Of a stretch of DNA of 64,000 nt, positions 7,478-14,381 are shown in pieces. This stretch comes from Deltaproteobacteria bacterium (GTDB lineage Bacteria > Desulfobacterota > Deferrisomatia > Deferrisomatales > JACRMM01). The position numbers and the translations under genes are program-made. Below the pieces are notes generated by a model, which did no database searches, had not been told where the DNA came from, and was given only the letters and a program-made list of their open reading frames with translations. The DNA is taken from NCBI GenBank assembly GCA_016214985.1, contig JACRMM010000004.1, forward strand, positions 124,001 to 188,000, given 5' to 3'. Position 1 is the stretch's first letter. Each line of letters begins with the position of its first letter.

Positions 7478-9031
7478 GTGGTGGTTGGGGGAGGCAGGTG
7501 TCGTCGCTGGGTGGTGCTTGTGTTGGCGCTCGCCTCAGTCTTCGCAAGGGGCGGCCTCGCCGCCGAGGCCAGGCCCGTGTGGATGCAAGGGTTTCCCCTG
7601 CGGGCCGGGGCGCAGGTGTTGCTGATGTGGGAGCCATTCCCCGGGGCTGTTGGGTATCGGGTGGTCCGAAAGGATCTTTCCACGGGCGAAGAGGTCAGCC
7701 GGAACGTGGCGACGACTCAGCAGGTCGACACGGAGGCCCGGCCCGATCGGTCCTACGCATACACGGTTCAGGTGATCCTGCAGGGAGAGTCTCCAGGCTC
7801 GGTGTCCGAGGTTCGGCGCCTCCTGGGCGTACGCCCACTGGAGGCCCCCAGGGGCGTCCAGTCCTACCAGGAGGCGTCCAGCGTCCGTCTGGTGTGGGAG
7901 CCAGTGGAGGGCGCGGTCTTCTACAATGTCTACCGCAATGGGGCAGAAGAGCACCCAGTATTGATCACGTCTGCGCAGGAGACCAAGTTTGCAGACAACT
8001 CCCTAGAGGGGGGGGCGACCTATGTGTACCGGATCCGTTCGGTGGGGCAGGACGGCCGTGAGTCGCCGGACTCTTCGCTTCTCACGGTAACGGTGCGCTC
8101 GACGCAGGCCGCCGGGAAGGCGGAGCCATACGTGCGCCGGTACGTGCAACGCGTGTCGATGATCCGCCAGGGGCTCGGGTATCGGCTCCGAGAGCCGACG
8201 GATATCTCCTTCTCCAAAGGGACGCTGTTCGTGACGGACCTCGGGTCCCGTTCGGTGTTGGTGTTCGCCCCAGAGGGAGACCTTCTCTACCAATTTGCCA
8301 CGATGCCTCCCGAGTACGCCGGAGCCTGGGGGATCCCCTGGGGACTCTCGGTGTCGCCGGATGGTCTTCGGGTGGCAGTGACCTTCCTTCGATCGTCGAA
8401 CGTCCGAGTGTTTTCGCGGGACGGCAAATTGCTGCACGACGTGGCCGTTGGAAAAGCGCCTGGCTTCCAGAACTGCCCCGATGTTCCTCAACCAATGGAC
8501 GTGGTGTTCGACGTCCGTGGCGATCTATGGGTCACCGAGTATGCGTACGCTCAGGTGGTGCACCTCGGGAGGGACGGCAAGGAGATTGGCCGGGTCGGAA
8601 GCCCCAGGCAGTCTGAGACGCCGGGTCCCTTTCGCAACCCGACCTTCCTTGCGTTCGATGCAGAGGCCGAGACCCTGTATGTGGCGGACAGCCTGCGTTC
8701 GGTGATTTTCGGAGTCGCGTACGGGGGGGACGTGACCTGGATCTGGAACCGTCCACGGGGGAGTGAGGGCGCGATGTACCTTCCCAAAGGACTGGCGGTT
8801 TGGGGGAAGGGCCGCCTTCTCGTTGTCGACGGCTTGACGTCGAGTCTCCAGAGTTTCCACGGTGGGGGCCATATCGAAGGCGTGTACTACTCCGAAAATC
8901 GGCAGTACCTTGACCTCCGGGGGATGGTATCGGTCGACGCGGACCCGGCTACTGGCGACATCTATGCCCTGTCCAAGGTTGACAGCGCGGTATACCGGCT
9001 GAAGGTGGTGAGGGAGGAACAGGCGGAGTGA
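7478..9031 (+). CDS. Secreted FN3-NHL beta-propeller protein
   Basis: I chose the GTG at 7478 because AAAGGAAGAA lies just upstream and it opens a signal peptide (RRWVVLVLALASVFARGGLAAE). The product has 517 residues. Residues about 40-210 hold two fibronectin-III-like repeats, each with LxWEPxxGAxxYxVxR (LLMWEPFPGAVGYRVVRK, LVWEPVEGAVFYNVYR). Residues about 225-515 form an NHL-type propeller with blade signatures such as LFVTDLGSRSVLVFAPEG and LYVADSLRSVIF. The gene begins 11 bases after a nine-heme gene. Such proteins commonly accompany outer-surface cytochromes and may be scaffolds; that role is inference. Confidence 0.85.
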   Translation: MVVGGGRCRRWVVLVLALASVFARGGLAAEARPVWMQGFPLRAGAQVLLMWEPFPGAVGYRVVRKDLSTGEEVSRNVATTQQVDTEARPDRSYAYTVQVILQGESPGSVSEVRRLLGVRPLEAPRGVQSYQEASSVRLVWEPVEGAVFYNVYRNGAEEHPVLITSAQETKFADNSLEGGATYVYRIRSVGQDGRESPDSSLLTVTVRSTQAAGKAEPYVRRYVQRVSMIRQGLGYRLREPTDISFSKGTLFVTDLGSRSVLVFAPEGDLLYQFATMPPEYAGAWGIPWGLSVSPDGLRVAVTFLRSSNVRVFSRDGKLLHDVAVGKAPGFQNCPDVPQPMDVVFDVRGDLWVTEYAYAQVVHLGRDGKEIGRVGSPRQSETPGPFRNPTFLAFDAEAETLYVADSLRSVIFGVAYGGDVTWIWNRPRGSEGAMYLPKGLAVWGKGRLLVVDGLTSSLQSFHGGGHIEGVYYSENRQYLDLRGMVSVDADPATGDIYALSKVDSAVYRLKVVREEQAE

Positions 9032-9106
9032 CCCTCCTGAGTGTCCTTTCTGGTATCGTCTGTCCTCGCCCCGACGCCGCGTCGAAAGATCCGACGCGAC
9101 GCTGTT

Positions 9107-9320
9107 CCCACAGATCCCACCACTCACAACCCCCAGTTCTCGGCTCGGCCCACCGGTATCTCGCCCTGCGTTTCGCTCAGCGCAACTCTTCCACCACCGG
9201 CACAACGACTCCACCGCCACCTTCACGGCCCCGTTGGGCAGGTCGAGGACGTAGGGGGGGTATGCCCGCCGTCGGCGACGGGAGGGACCACTCCAGCAAT
9301 TCTCGATACACGCCGAGACC
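9107..9320 (-). pseudogene. Decayed duplicate of the epmB 3' end
   Basis: This stretch aligns with 10590-10806, the last part of the epmB-like gene on the same strand. Shared runs include CCCACCACTCACAACCCCCAG and the stretch encoding PPYVLDLPNGA-KVAVE. The copy carries small indels and substitutions, so its frame breaks upstream of that motif, and it lacks the radical-SAM core. It is therefore a 3' fragment, not a functional gene. Upstream, 9032-9106 shows no recognisable feature. Confidence 0.75.
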
Positions 9321-9327
9321 GTTAGGG

Positions 9328-9440
9328 GCGCTCGGCCAGGCCCGGATGAATGGGCACTTCGGTGCAGCAAGGGCGGCTTCAACCTAGGGCGCCGAAAGAT
9401 CCTTCTCCGCTCATCCCCCCGGGGAACCGTTGCGGCGGCG
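9328..9440. repeat. Imperfect direct repeat, left copy
   Basis: This segment resembles 10244-10355 in the same orientation. Both contain CGCTCGGCCA-GCCCGGA, then CTTCGGTGC or CTCGGTGCTGC, then ATCCCCCCGG followed by a G/C-rich tail. Matching is patchy and I judged it by eye. It overlaps the C-terminal extension of the PIN toxin gene, so the last ~10 residues of that toxin may derive from repeat sequence. Confidence 0.4.
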
Positions 9441-9920
9441 CGATGGCCTTCGCGACGCCTTCCCTGCTCTCGCCCGGAGGGGACCTTCGGCCTCTTCCAG
9501 CGGGTTCACCCACTGGAGCCCAGGAAACCTGGAGAAGTCGCTGTCGGTGGAACAGAGCGTGCAGCCGTGTTCGATGGCCAGCGCAGCAAAATGGGCGTCT
9601 GTCACCAGGTTGCCCGCTGCCTTTCCCCGTAGGAGCAGTTCTCGAAACACGTCCCAGTGGCGTTGGCTGGGATCGATGAGGCGTGTGCACGGCTGATCGA
9701 GCCAACTCTGCACCCGGCTGGTGGCCTCGTCGAGCGCAAGCGGGCGCTCAAAGACGCGGGGATTCGTGCTGATCCGGATGAATGCGGAGAGCACCGACCA
9801 ACGGAGACACACCGGTGAGCTGCCCGACAGTGCCTCGTCCCACCACTGCCGAGCGGGGCCATTCCTCGGGGAGAGGCTGTCCTCCGCGTAGAGCAGGAGG
9901 TTGGCGTCGACGAGGATCAC
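9411..9920 (-). CDS. PIN-domain ribonuclease toxin (VapC family)
   Basis: The 169-residue product begins MILVDANLLLYAEDS, the standard PIN opening with the first metal-binding Asp. It later has NLVTDAHFAALAIEHG (second acidic cluster) and LCSTDSDFSRFPGLQWVNPL (third), giving a complete active site for Mg-dependent RNA cleavage. Its start overlaps the stop of the upstream antitoxin gene by four bases (ATGA). After NPLEEA the protein continues about 25 residues in an Arg-rich tail absent from typical VapC and coinciding with a repeat, suggesting the original stop was lost. Confidence 0.85.
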   Translation of the reverse strand: MILVDANLLLYAEDSLSPRNGPARQWWDEALSGSSPVCLRWSVLSAFIRISTNPRVFERPLALDEATSRVQSWLDQPCTRLIDPSQRHWDVFRELLLRGKAAGNLVTDAHFAALAIEHGCTLCSTDSDFSRFPGLQWVNPLEEAEGPLRARAGKASRRPSRRRNGSPGG

Positions 9921-10162
9921 CGGAAGTTCTCTCCTTCGGCGTGCGCGATGAGTTCTTGAACGTTGTCGAGGTCGTATCCGGGGCGCAGGCCCATGTCGTG
10001 CGGCTTTGTTCTGTAGGGCCGGCGCCGTGTCGACTTTTCAACCTCTTCGAGACCCACGCGAAGCGCCTCGTTGACAACGGAGCGAAACGAAGTGGAGCGC
10101 TTGGCGGCGACTTGTCTCGCTTTGTCGATGACGTCGTCATCCAGGGAAAGGGTTGTGCGCAT
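9917..10162 (-). CDS. Ribbon-helix-helix antitoxin (VapB-like)
   Basis: I chose the internal ATG giving MRTTLSLDDDVIDKARQVAA because this is the canonical start of RHH antitoxins; a longer frame reaches 10198. The 81-residue product has the beta-strand RTTLSLDD and helices around AKRSTSFRSVVNEALRVGLE, then a basic linker and a C-terminal segment (PGYDLDNVQELIAHAEGENF) that would wrap the toxin. The toxin start overlaps its stop. Autoregulation by the RHH domain is expected from the family; I did not identify an operator. The upstream stretch to 10243 holds nothing else recognisable. Confidence 0.82.
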   Translation of the reverse strand: MRTTLSLDDDVIDKARQVAAKRSTSFRSVVNEALRVGLEEVEKSTRRRPYRTKPHDMGLRPGYDLDNVQELIAHAEGENFR

Positions 10163-10243
10163 CGTCGTCTCCTCGGATCGGCGGAAGGTCGGTGGCACCG
10201 CAGCATCTTCGAATTTGATGTCAACGCATCACCGAACGGGAGG

Positions 10244-10355
10244 ACGCTCGGCCAAGCCCGGAGGACACCTCGGTGCTGCTGGGCCGCTTTAGCCTCTGGT
10301 GCAACGGGCCGAAAACTCCTCCTGCACGGATCCCCCCGGAGACCCTGCCGCAGCG
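10244..10355. repeat. Imperfect direct repeat, right copy
   Basis: This is the counterpart of 9328-9440. Together the two copies bracket the vapBC-like pair. From 10356 to 10560 there is no supported gene; GC-rich frames in this stretch read as shadows, with no ribosome site or domain. Confidence 0.4.
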
Positions 10356-10560
10356 TCCCGAGGGGGCTCGGCGGCATTCTCGTCCCGGGCCTTGCGGGCG
10401 GGTTCCCCAGGGACGTTCGGGAATCCGTGCCCGACGAAGCGTCTCCGGGCCGGTGTGGAGCGACCGCGGCGTCGTCGTGCTCCAGAGCGTCGTCTGGTCA
10501 TCGACGGTGCGCGTCCGCGCGGTGGACCACGGGTGTCGTGTCCAACGGTTTGTCGTCTGG

Positions 10561-11577
10561 TCAGCACAGCGAAGCCCCTGCTACCGGCTCCCACACATCC
10601 CACCACTCACAACCCCCAGCACTCGGCTCCGCCCAACGGTATCTCGCCCTGCGTTCCATTCCGTGCACTTCTTCCGCCACCGGCGCCAGCGCTTCCACCG
10701 CCACCTTCCCAGCCCCGTTGGGCAGGTCGAGGACGTAGGGGGGAGTATGCCCGCCGTCGGCGACGGGGGGCGAACACTCGAGCAATTCTCGATACACCCC
10801 GAGACCCTCCCGGATCGAGAGCCGAAACGCGGCGTTGCCCGGAGCGCGGTCCGGGTGGTGGAGGTAGTAGGGACTGATTCCCTCGGCGGCGAGGCCGGCG
10901 AAGAGCTGGGCGAGCGCCTGGGGCTCGTCGTTGACGCCTCGCAGGAGCACGGTCTGGTCGAGGAGCGGGATCCCGGCGTCCTGAAGCCGCCGTATGGCCC
11001 CGAGGAAGGCGGGGCGTAGCTCTGCCGGGTGGACAGCGTGGACGACGACGCGAAGTGGCAGAGGGCCCCCCAGCGCCCGGACGAGCTGGGGTGTGATGCG
11101 CCCGGGGGCCACCACGGGCGCCCGGGTGTGGACCCGCCAGCGGCGCAGGTGAGGGATCGAGGCAAGCTTCGTTGCGATGTTCCGAAGTTGCGCGTCCGGG
11201 AGCGTGAGGGGATCGCCGCCCGAGAGGATCACCTCTTCGACCGCGGGCTCCGCGGCCAGCCACTGGAAGATTCGCTCCCAGTCCCCGGGGCTCGGCTCCC
11301 GCTCTGGCCCGGGCGGGGTTCCCCTGCGGAAGCAGAAGCGGCAGTAGAAGAAGCACCGGGAGGTGGCGAGGACCACGGCCCGGTCCGCGTGCTTTCGGAC
11401 CACGAACGGCACCGGCTGGAGTCGGGCCTCCCCCGTGGGGTCCGGGAGCGCCTCGGGGTCGGCTGCCGCCTCGCAGGGATGAACGTCACCGATCCGGAAC
11501 AACGGGTTCTCCGCGCCGAGGCTCTCGGCCAGGCGGCGGTACTCCGGCGGCCAGCGGACGGGGAAAGGGGCGATCAC
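10561..11577 (-). CDS. epmB: EF-P (R)-beta-lysylation lysine 2,3-aminomutase, radical SAM
   Basis: The 338-residue product belongs to the KamA/EpmB family. The radical-SAM cluster motif is CFFYCRFCFRRG (CX3CX2C), followed by EVILSGGDPLTL, the SAM-contacting glycine motif. ISPYYLHHPDRAPG is the PLP/substrate region, and a C-terminal PPYVLDLPNGAGKV matches the family. It would convert (S)-lysine to (R)-beta-lysine, which EpmA attaches to EF-P. Placement next to efp and epmA (12770-14298) makes EpmB more likely than a catabolic lysine mutase. Its 3' end is duplicated in degraded form at 9107-9320. The last ~35 residues after the conserved block may be extended. Confidence 0.88.
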   Translation of the reverse strand: MIAPFPVRWPPEYRRLAESLGAENPLFRIGDVHPCEAAADPEALPDPTGEARLQPVPFVVRKHADRAVVLATSRCFFYCRFCFRRGTPPGPEREPSPGDWERIFQWLAAEPAVEEVILSGGDPLTLPDAQLRNIATKLASIPHLRRWRVHTRAPVVAPGRITPQLVRALGGPLPLRVVVHAVHPAELRPAFLGAIRRLQDAGIPLLDQTVLLRGVNDEPQALAQLFAGLAAEGISPYYLHHPDRAPGNAAFRLSIREGLGVYRELLECSPPVADGGHTPPYVLDLPNGAGKVAVEALAPVAEEVHGMERRARYRWAEPSAGGCEWWDVWEPVAGASLC

Positions 11578-11660
11578 CTCGGGATCTCAGACTCTTCGGG
11601 CGCGGGTGGGCTCTTTCGCGCGGAGAGCGCGAAGCGTGCGCCGCACCCGATGACCGGTGC

Positions 11661-12101
11661 TCATTCCGGCTCCTGGCGCGGCTTGGCGGTGATTTCGCGC
11701 GCGATCTCGGTTCCCCGCCTCGACGAGGTCAATGCGCCCTCCGCCGATTCCCTCGTGAAGAGCTCCCAGGGGAGGGTGTACGTGGCTTCGTCTCCGTAAT
11801 CGGTCAGGAAGTGCTCCCTGGGGCCGAGCGCCAGCAACTCCGGAAGCAGCTGTTGGAGGGCGAGCCGTGTCGATCCAGGAAGCTCACGACTGCGCAAGAG
11901 CGCCGCCAGTTCCCTTGCCGGGTCATGGGTCTTGGGGGGCGCCCCGAAGAGCGCGAGTACCGCCTTGCCCGCGTTTTCGAGGGCGAGTTGGGCGTTGTCG
12001 ACGCAGGACCTCCAGCGCTCCAGGCGAAAGTCCTCCTCCGCCTCTCGCTGGAACCCGTCGGCCAGTGCGAGACGGTAAGAGATCTCGTTACGCGCGTTCA
12101 C
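11661..12101 (-). CDS. HEPN-domain protein paired with MNT nucleotidyltransferase
   Basis: The GTG at 12101 gives 146 residues and overlaps the end of the MNT gene by 14 bases. The segment RWRSCVDNAQLALENAGKAV, then GAPPKTHDP, fits the HEPN family found beside minimal nucleotidyltransferases. No RX4-6H ribonuclease motif is visible, so it belongs to the branch without that signature or has lost activity. In MNT/HEPN pairs the HEPN protein is usually the toxin or effector; that role is inferred here from the arrangement. Confidence 0.78.
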   Translation of the reverse strand: MNARNEISYRLALADGFQREAEEDFRLERWRSCVDNAQLALENAGKAVLALFGAPPKTHDPARELAALLRSRELPGSTRLALQQLLPELLALGPREHFLTDYGDEATYTLPWELFTRESAEGALTSSRRGTEIAREITAKPRQEPE

Positions 12102-12588
12102 GATAGCCGTCCCAGGTGAGTTCCCAGTCTCCGGAGGGGCCGCACGGAAGCGTCCACATCCAGGCCTGGCCGATTTTCTTCCGGTCCATGCCCGCTTGTC
12201 GCAAAGCAGCCAGCGCCTTGCGCCGGTAGGGCTCGAAATACTCCGCCCCGTACAGGGAGACCCCGTCCGCGCATACGTCGAGGAGGAGGGGGGTGAGGTT
12301 GGCGTCCACTTCCGAGGGGGTTTTCGCCACAAAGGCAATGGCCCCGGGCGTCCGATCGAGAATCGAGAGCAGCGGCGCCCGAGCCTCTCTCTGGCGCTTC
12401 AGGGGATCGGTCGGCAGACCTTCGACGACGACCAGAAGGTCGTGGTCGCTATCGACGCTCGCCTGGCCGCGCGCCTGGGAGCCGAAAAGGACCACCGTCT
12501 TCAGACGCGCGCCAAAGGCTTCCCGGAGCGCCTGAACCACGACGTCGTAGCGGATCTGGAGGTCTGCTTCACGCACCGCAAGGGTCAT
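12088..12588 (-). CDS. MNT-type nucleotidyltransferase (MNT/HEPN pair)
   Basis: The start was set at the Met opening TLAVREADLQIRYDVVVQAL; the open frame runs further upstream but has no family similarity and crosses the efp promoter. The 166-residue product has VVLFGSQARGQASVDSDHDL, the GSX10DXD catalytic motif of polymerase-beta-fold nucleotidyltransferases. Such proteins can inactivate the partner by adding AMP. The gene is divergent from efp, sharing a ~180-base intergenic region, and so splits epmB from efp. Confidence 0.82.
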   Translation of the reverse strand: MTLAVREADLQIRYDVVVQALREAFGARLKTVVLFGSQARGQASVDSDHDLLVVVEGLPTDPLKRQREARAPLLSILDRTPGAIAFVAKTPSEVDANLTPLLLDVCADGVSLYGAEYFEPYRRKALAALRQAGMDRKKIGQAWMWTLPCGPSGDWELTWDGYRERA

Positions 12589-12696
12589 CGGTCGTCGGGG
12601 CTCCGTTGGGTTCGAGGTCCCCAGTGTAGACCGGGACTCCACTTCCCTCAACCGTTGAGAGCGTTCTTGTCGAGAGTGCTCTTGGTTCGAGAACCT

Positions 12697-12725
12697 TTGA
12701 CAGGAGAGGGAAAACCGTCTAAGAA
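12697..12725 (+). promoter_or_regulatory. Sigma-70 type promoter for efp
   Basis: TTGACA, a 17-base spacer and TAAGAA lie 45 bases upstream of the efp ATG. The -35 is a perfect match and the region is less GC-rich than its surroundings. It sits between the divergent MNT gene and efp. Confidence 0.7.
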
Positions 12726-12769
12726 TATCGCCTTTTTCCAGCACACCCCTCCGAATCGAGGAGCATTCC

Positions 12770-13339
12770 ATGGCCGTGTATACTGCCGGAGACCTGCGCA
12801 AGGGCGTCAAGATCATCATCGACGGGCAGCCCAATTTGATGGTGGACCTGGAGTTTGTGAAGCCGGGCAAGGGGCAGGCCCTCTACAAGTGCCGCCTCAA
12901 GAACATGATCACGGGCACCCAGGTCGATCGGACGTACCGGTCGGGGGACAGCTTCCAGTCGGCCGACGTGGAAGAGCGGACGATGGAGTACCTCTACAAC
13001 GACGGCACGTTCTACAACTTCATGGACCAGAAGACGTATGAGCAGTTTCACCTCACCGAAGCGCAGATCGGGGAGAACAGGAACTACCTTACCGACAACC
13101 TCCAGGTGGACGTGATGCTCTTCCAGGACCGTCCCATCGGGGTGACTCTCCCGAACTTCGTCGTGCTGCAGGTCGTGCGGGCCGACCCCTGGGCCAAGGG
13201 GGACACCGCCACCGGGGTCACCAAGCCGGTGACCGTGCAGACCGGCTACGAGCTCCAGGTGCCGGCCTTCGTGGAGGAGGGGGAGAAGATCCAGATCGAC
13301 ACCCGCACCGGCGCGTACGTGACGAGGGTGAAGGGGTGA
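12770..13339 (+). CDS. efp: Elongation factor P
   Basis: The 189-residue product has the full EF-P length with three beta-barrel domains. Domain I carries FVKPGKGQALYKCRLK, and Lys34 in PGKGQ aligns with the residue modified by beta-lysylation in E. coli. The C-terminus IDTRTGAYVTRVKG is the family signature. A GAGGAG ribosome site precedes the ATG. EF-P relieves ribosome stalling at polyproline. The presence of epmA and epmB nearby indicates the beta-lysine modification route rather than rhamnosylation. Confidence 0.97.
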   Translation: MAVYTAGDLRKGVKIIIDGQPNLMVDLEFVKPGKGQALYKCRLKNMITGTQVDRTYRSGDSFQSADVEERTMEYLYNDGTFYNFMDQKTYEQFHLTEAQIGENRNYLTDNLQVDVMLFQDRPIGVTLPNFVVLQVVRADPWAKGDTATGVTKPVTVQTGYELQVPAFVEEGEKIQIDTRTGAYVTRVKG

Positions 13340-13343
13340 GAAA

Positions 13344-13410
13344 GCGGTCAGCGATCAGCGGTCAAGTCACACCGGAAGCCCCCGGGTCGTTCTGGCTGAA
13401 AGCTGACCGC
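13344..13410. repeat. Nested palindromic spacer between efp and epmA
   Basis: GCGGTCAGC at 13344-13352 is complementary to GCTGACCGC at 13402-13410, with further AGCGGTCA and GCTGAAAGC subrepeats inside. The organisation resembles the spacers at 14303, 33120 and 55071. It could fold as a hairpin but lacks a T-run, so it looks more like a REP-type element than a terminator. Confidence 0.55.
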
Positions 13411-13413
13411 TAA

Positions 13414-14298
13414 ATGCTGAATGCTCGAAACGAGAACCTCTGGTTCCGGGCCCGGGTCGTGCAAGCGATCCGGGCCTTCTTCATCGGCCGGGGCTACCTG
13501 GAGGTCGAGACCCCGCACCGCATCCCCGCGCCGGCGCCGGAGGCTCACATCGACGCGGTGGGCTCGGAGGGGTGGTACCTTCATACGAGCCCCGAGCTGT
13601 GCATGAAGCGGTTGCTCGCGGTCGGGCACCCGCGGCTGTTCCAGGTCTGCCGCTGCTTCCGGAAGGGGGAGAGGGGAAGGCGCCACCTGCCCGAGTTCAC
13701 GATGCTCGAGTGGTACCGCGCCGGCGCAGACTACCGCGGCCTGATGGAGGAGACCGAGGAGCTCGTGGGCGAGGTGGCGGCGACGTGCGGCGGCCGGCAG
13801 TTCGACCTGTCCCGGCCCTGGGAGCGCCTGACCGTGGCCGAGGCCTTCGCGCGGTTCACGACCACGACGCCCGAGGCGGCGCTGGCCGACGGCTCCTTCG
13901 ACGAGCGGGTGGCCTTTGAGATCGAGCCTCACCTGGGCCAGGGCCGGCCCCTCTTCCTGTGCGACTACCCGGCACCGCTCGCGGCCCTGGCCCGACGGAA
14001 GCCCGGGAACCCCTCGGTCGCCGAGCGGTTCGAGCTCTATCTTCAGGGCGTGGAGCTCGCGAACGGCTTCTCCGAGCTCACCGATGTGGCCGAGCAGCGC
14101 GATCGGTTCGCGGCAGAGCGCGGCGTGCGCGCCGCCGCCGGCAAGGACCCCTACCCCCTGCCCGAGCGCTTCCTGGAAGACCTCGCCCGGCTGCCGGAGT
14201 CCGCGGGCATCGCGCTGGGAGTGGATCGCCTGGTGATGCTGCTGGCCGGTGCGGAGACGATCGACGAGGTCGTGGCGTTCGCGCCCGAGGAGCTCTGA
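13414..14298 (+). CDS. epmA: EF-P lysine ligase (GenX/PoxA/YjeA)
   Basis: The 294-residue product is a class II lysyl-tRNA synthetase paralogue without the N-terminal anticodon-binding domain. It starts directly at the catalytic core. Motif 2 is FQVCRCFRKGERGRRHLPEF plus TMLEWYRAG, and motif 3 is GIALGVDRLVMLLAGA. HTSPELCMKRLLA matches EpmA. It activates (R)-beta-lysine with ATP and transfers it to Lys34 of EF-P. The start ATG lies inside the end of the palindromic spacer; another Met is not available nearby, and no strong ribosome site is seen. Confidence 0.93.
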   Translation: MLNARNENLWFRARVVQAIRAFFIGRGYLEVETPHRIPAPAPEAHIDAVGSEGWYLHTSPELCMKRLLAVGHPRLFQVCRCFRKGERGRRHLPEFTMLEWYRAGADYRGLMEETEELVGEVAATCGGRQFDLSRPWERLTVAEAFARFTTTTPEAALADGSFDERVAFEIEPHLGQGRPLFLCDYPAPLAALARRKPGNPSVAERFELYLQGVELANGFSELTDVAEQRDRFAAERGVRAAAGKDPYPLPERFLEDLARLPESAGIALGVDRLVMLLAGAETIDEVVAFAPEEL

Positions 14299-14302
14299 AA
14301 GC

Positions 14303-14366
14303 GGCTGGGAGGCTGGGAAGCAGGAGGCTGGGAAGCCGAAGCTCCAAGTCTTCTGGCCTCCCAGCC
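14303..14366. repeat. Palindromic spacer between convergent epmA and prpE-like genes
   Basis: GGCTGGGAGGC at 14303-14313 is exactly complementary to GCCTCCCAGCC at 14356-14366. GGCTGGGA units recur in between. The core is shared with the spacer at 33120-33190. It may act as a bidirectional transcription end, since epmA and the acyl-CoA synthetase converge here. Confidence 0.6.
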
Positions 14367-14381
14367 CTCGGAGTCCCGGTC

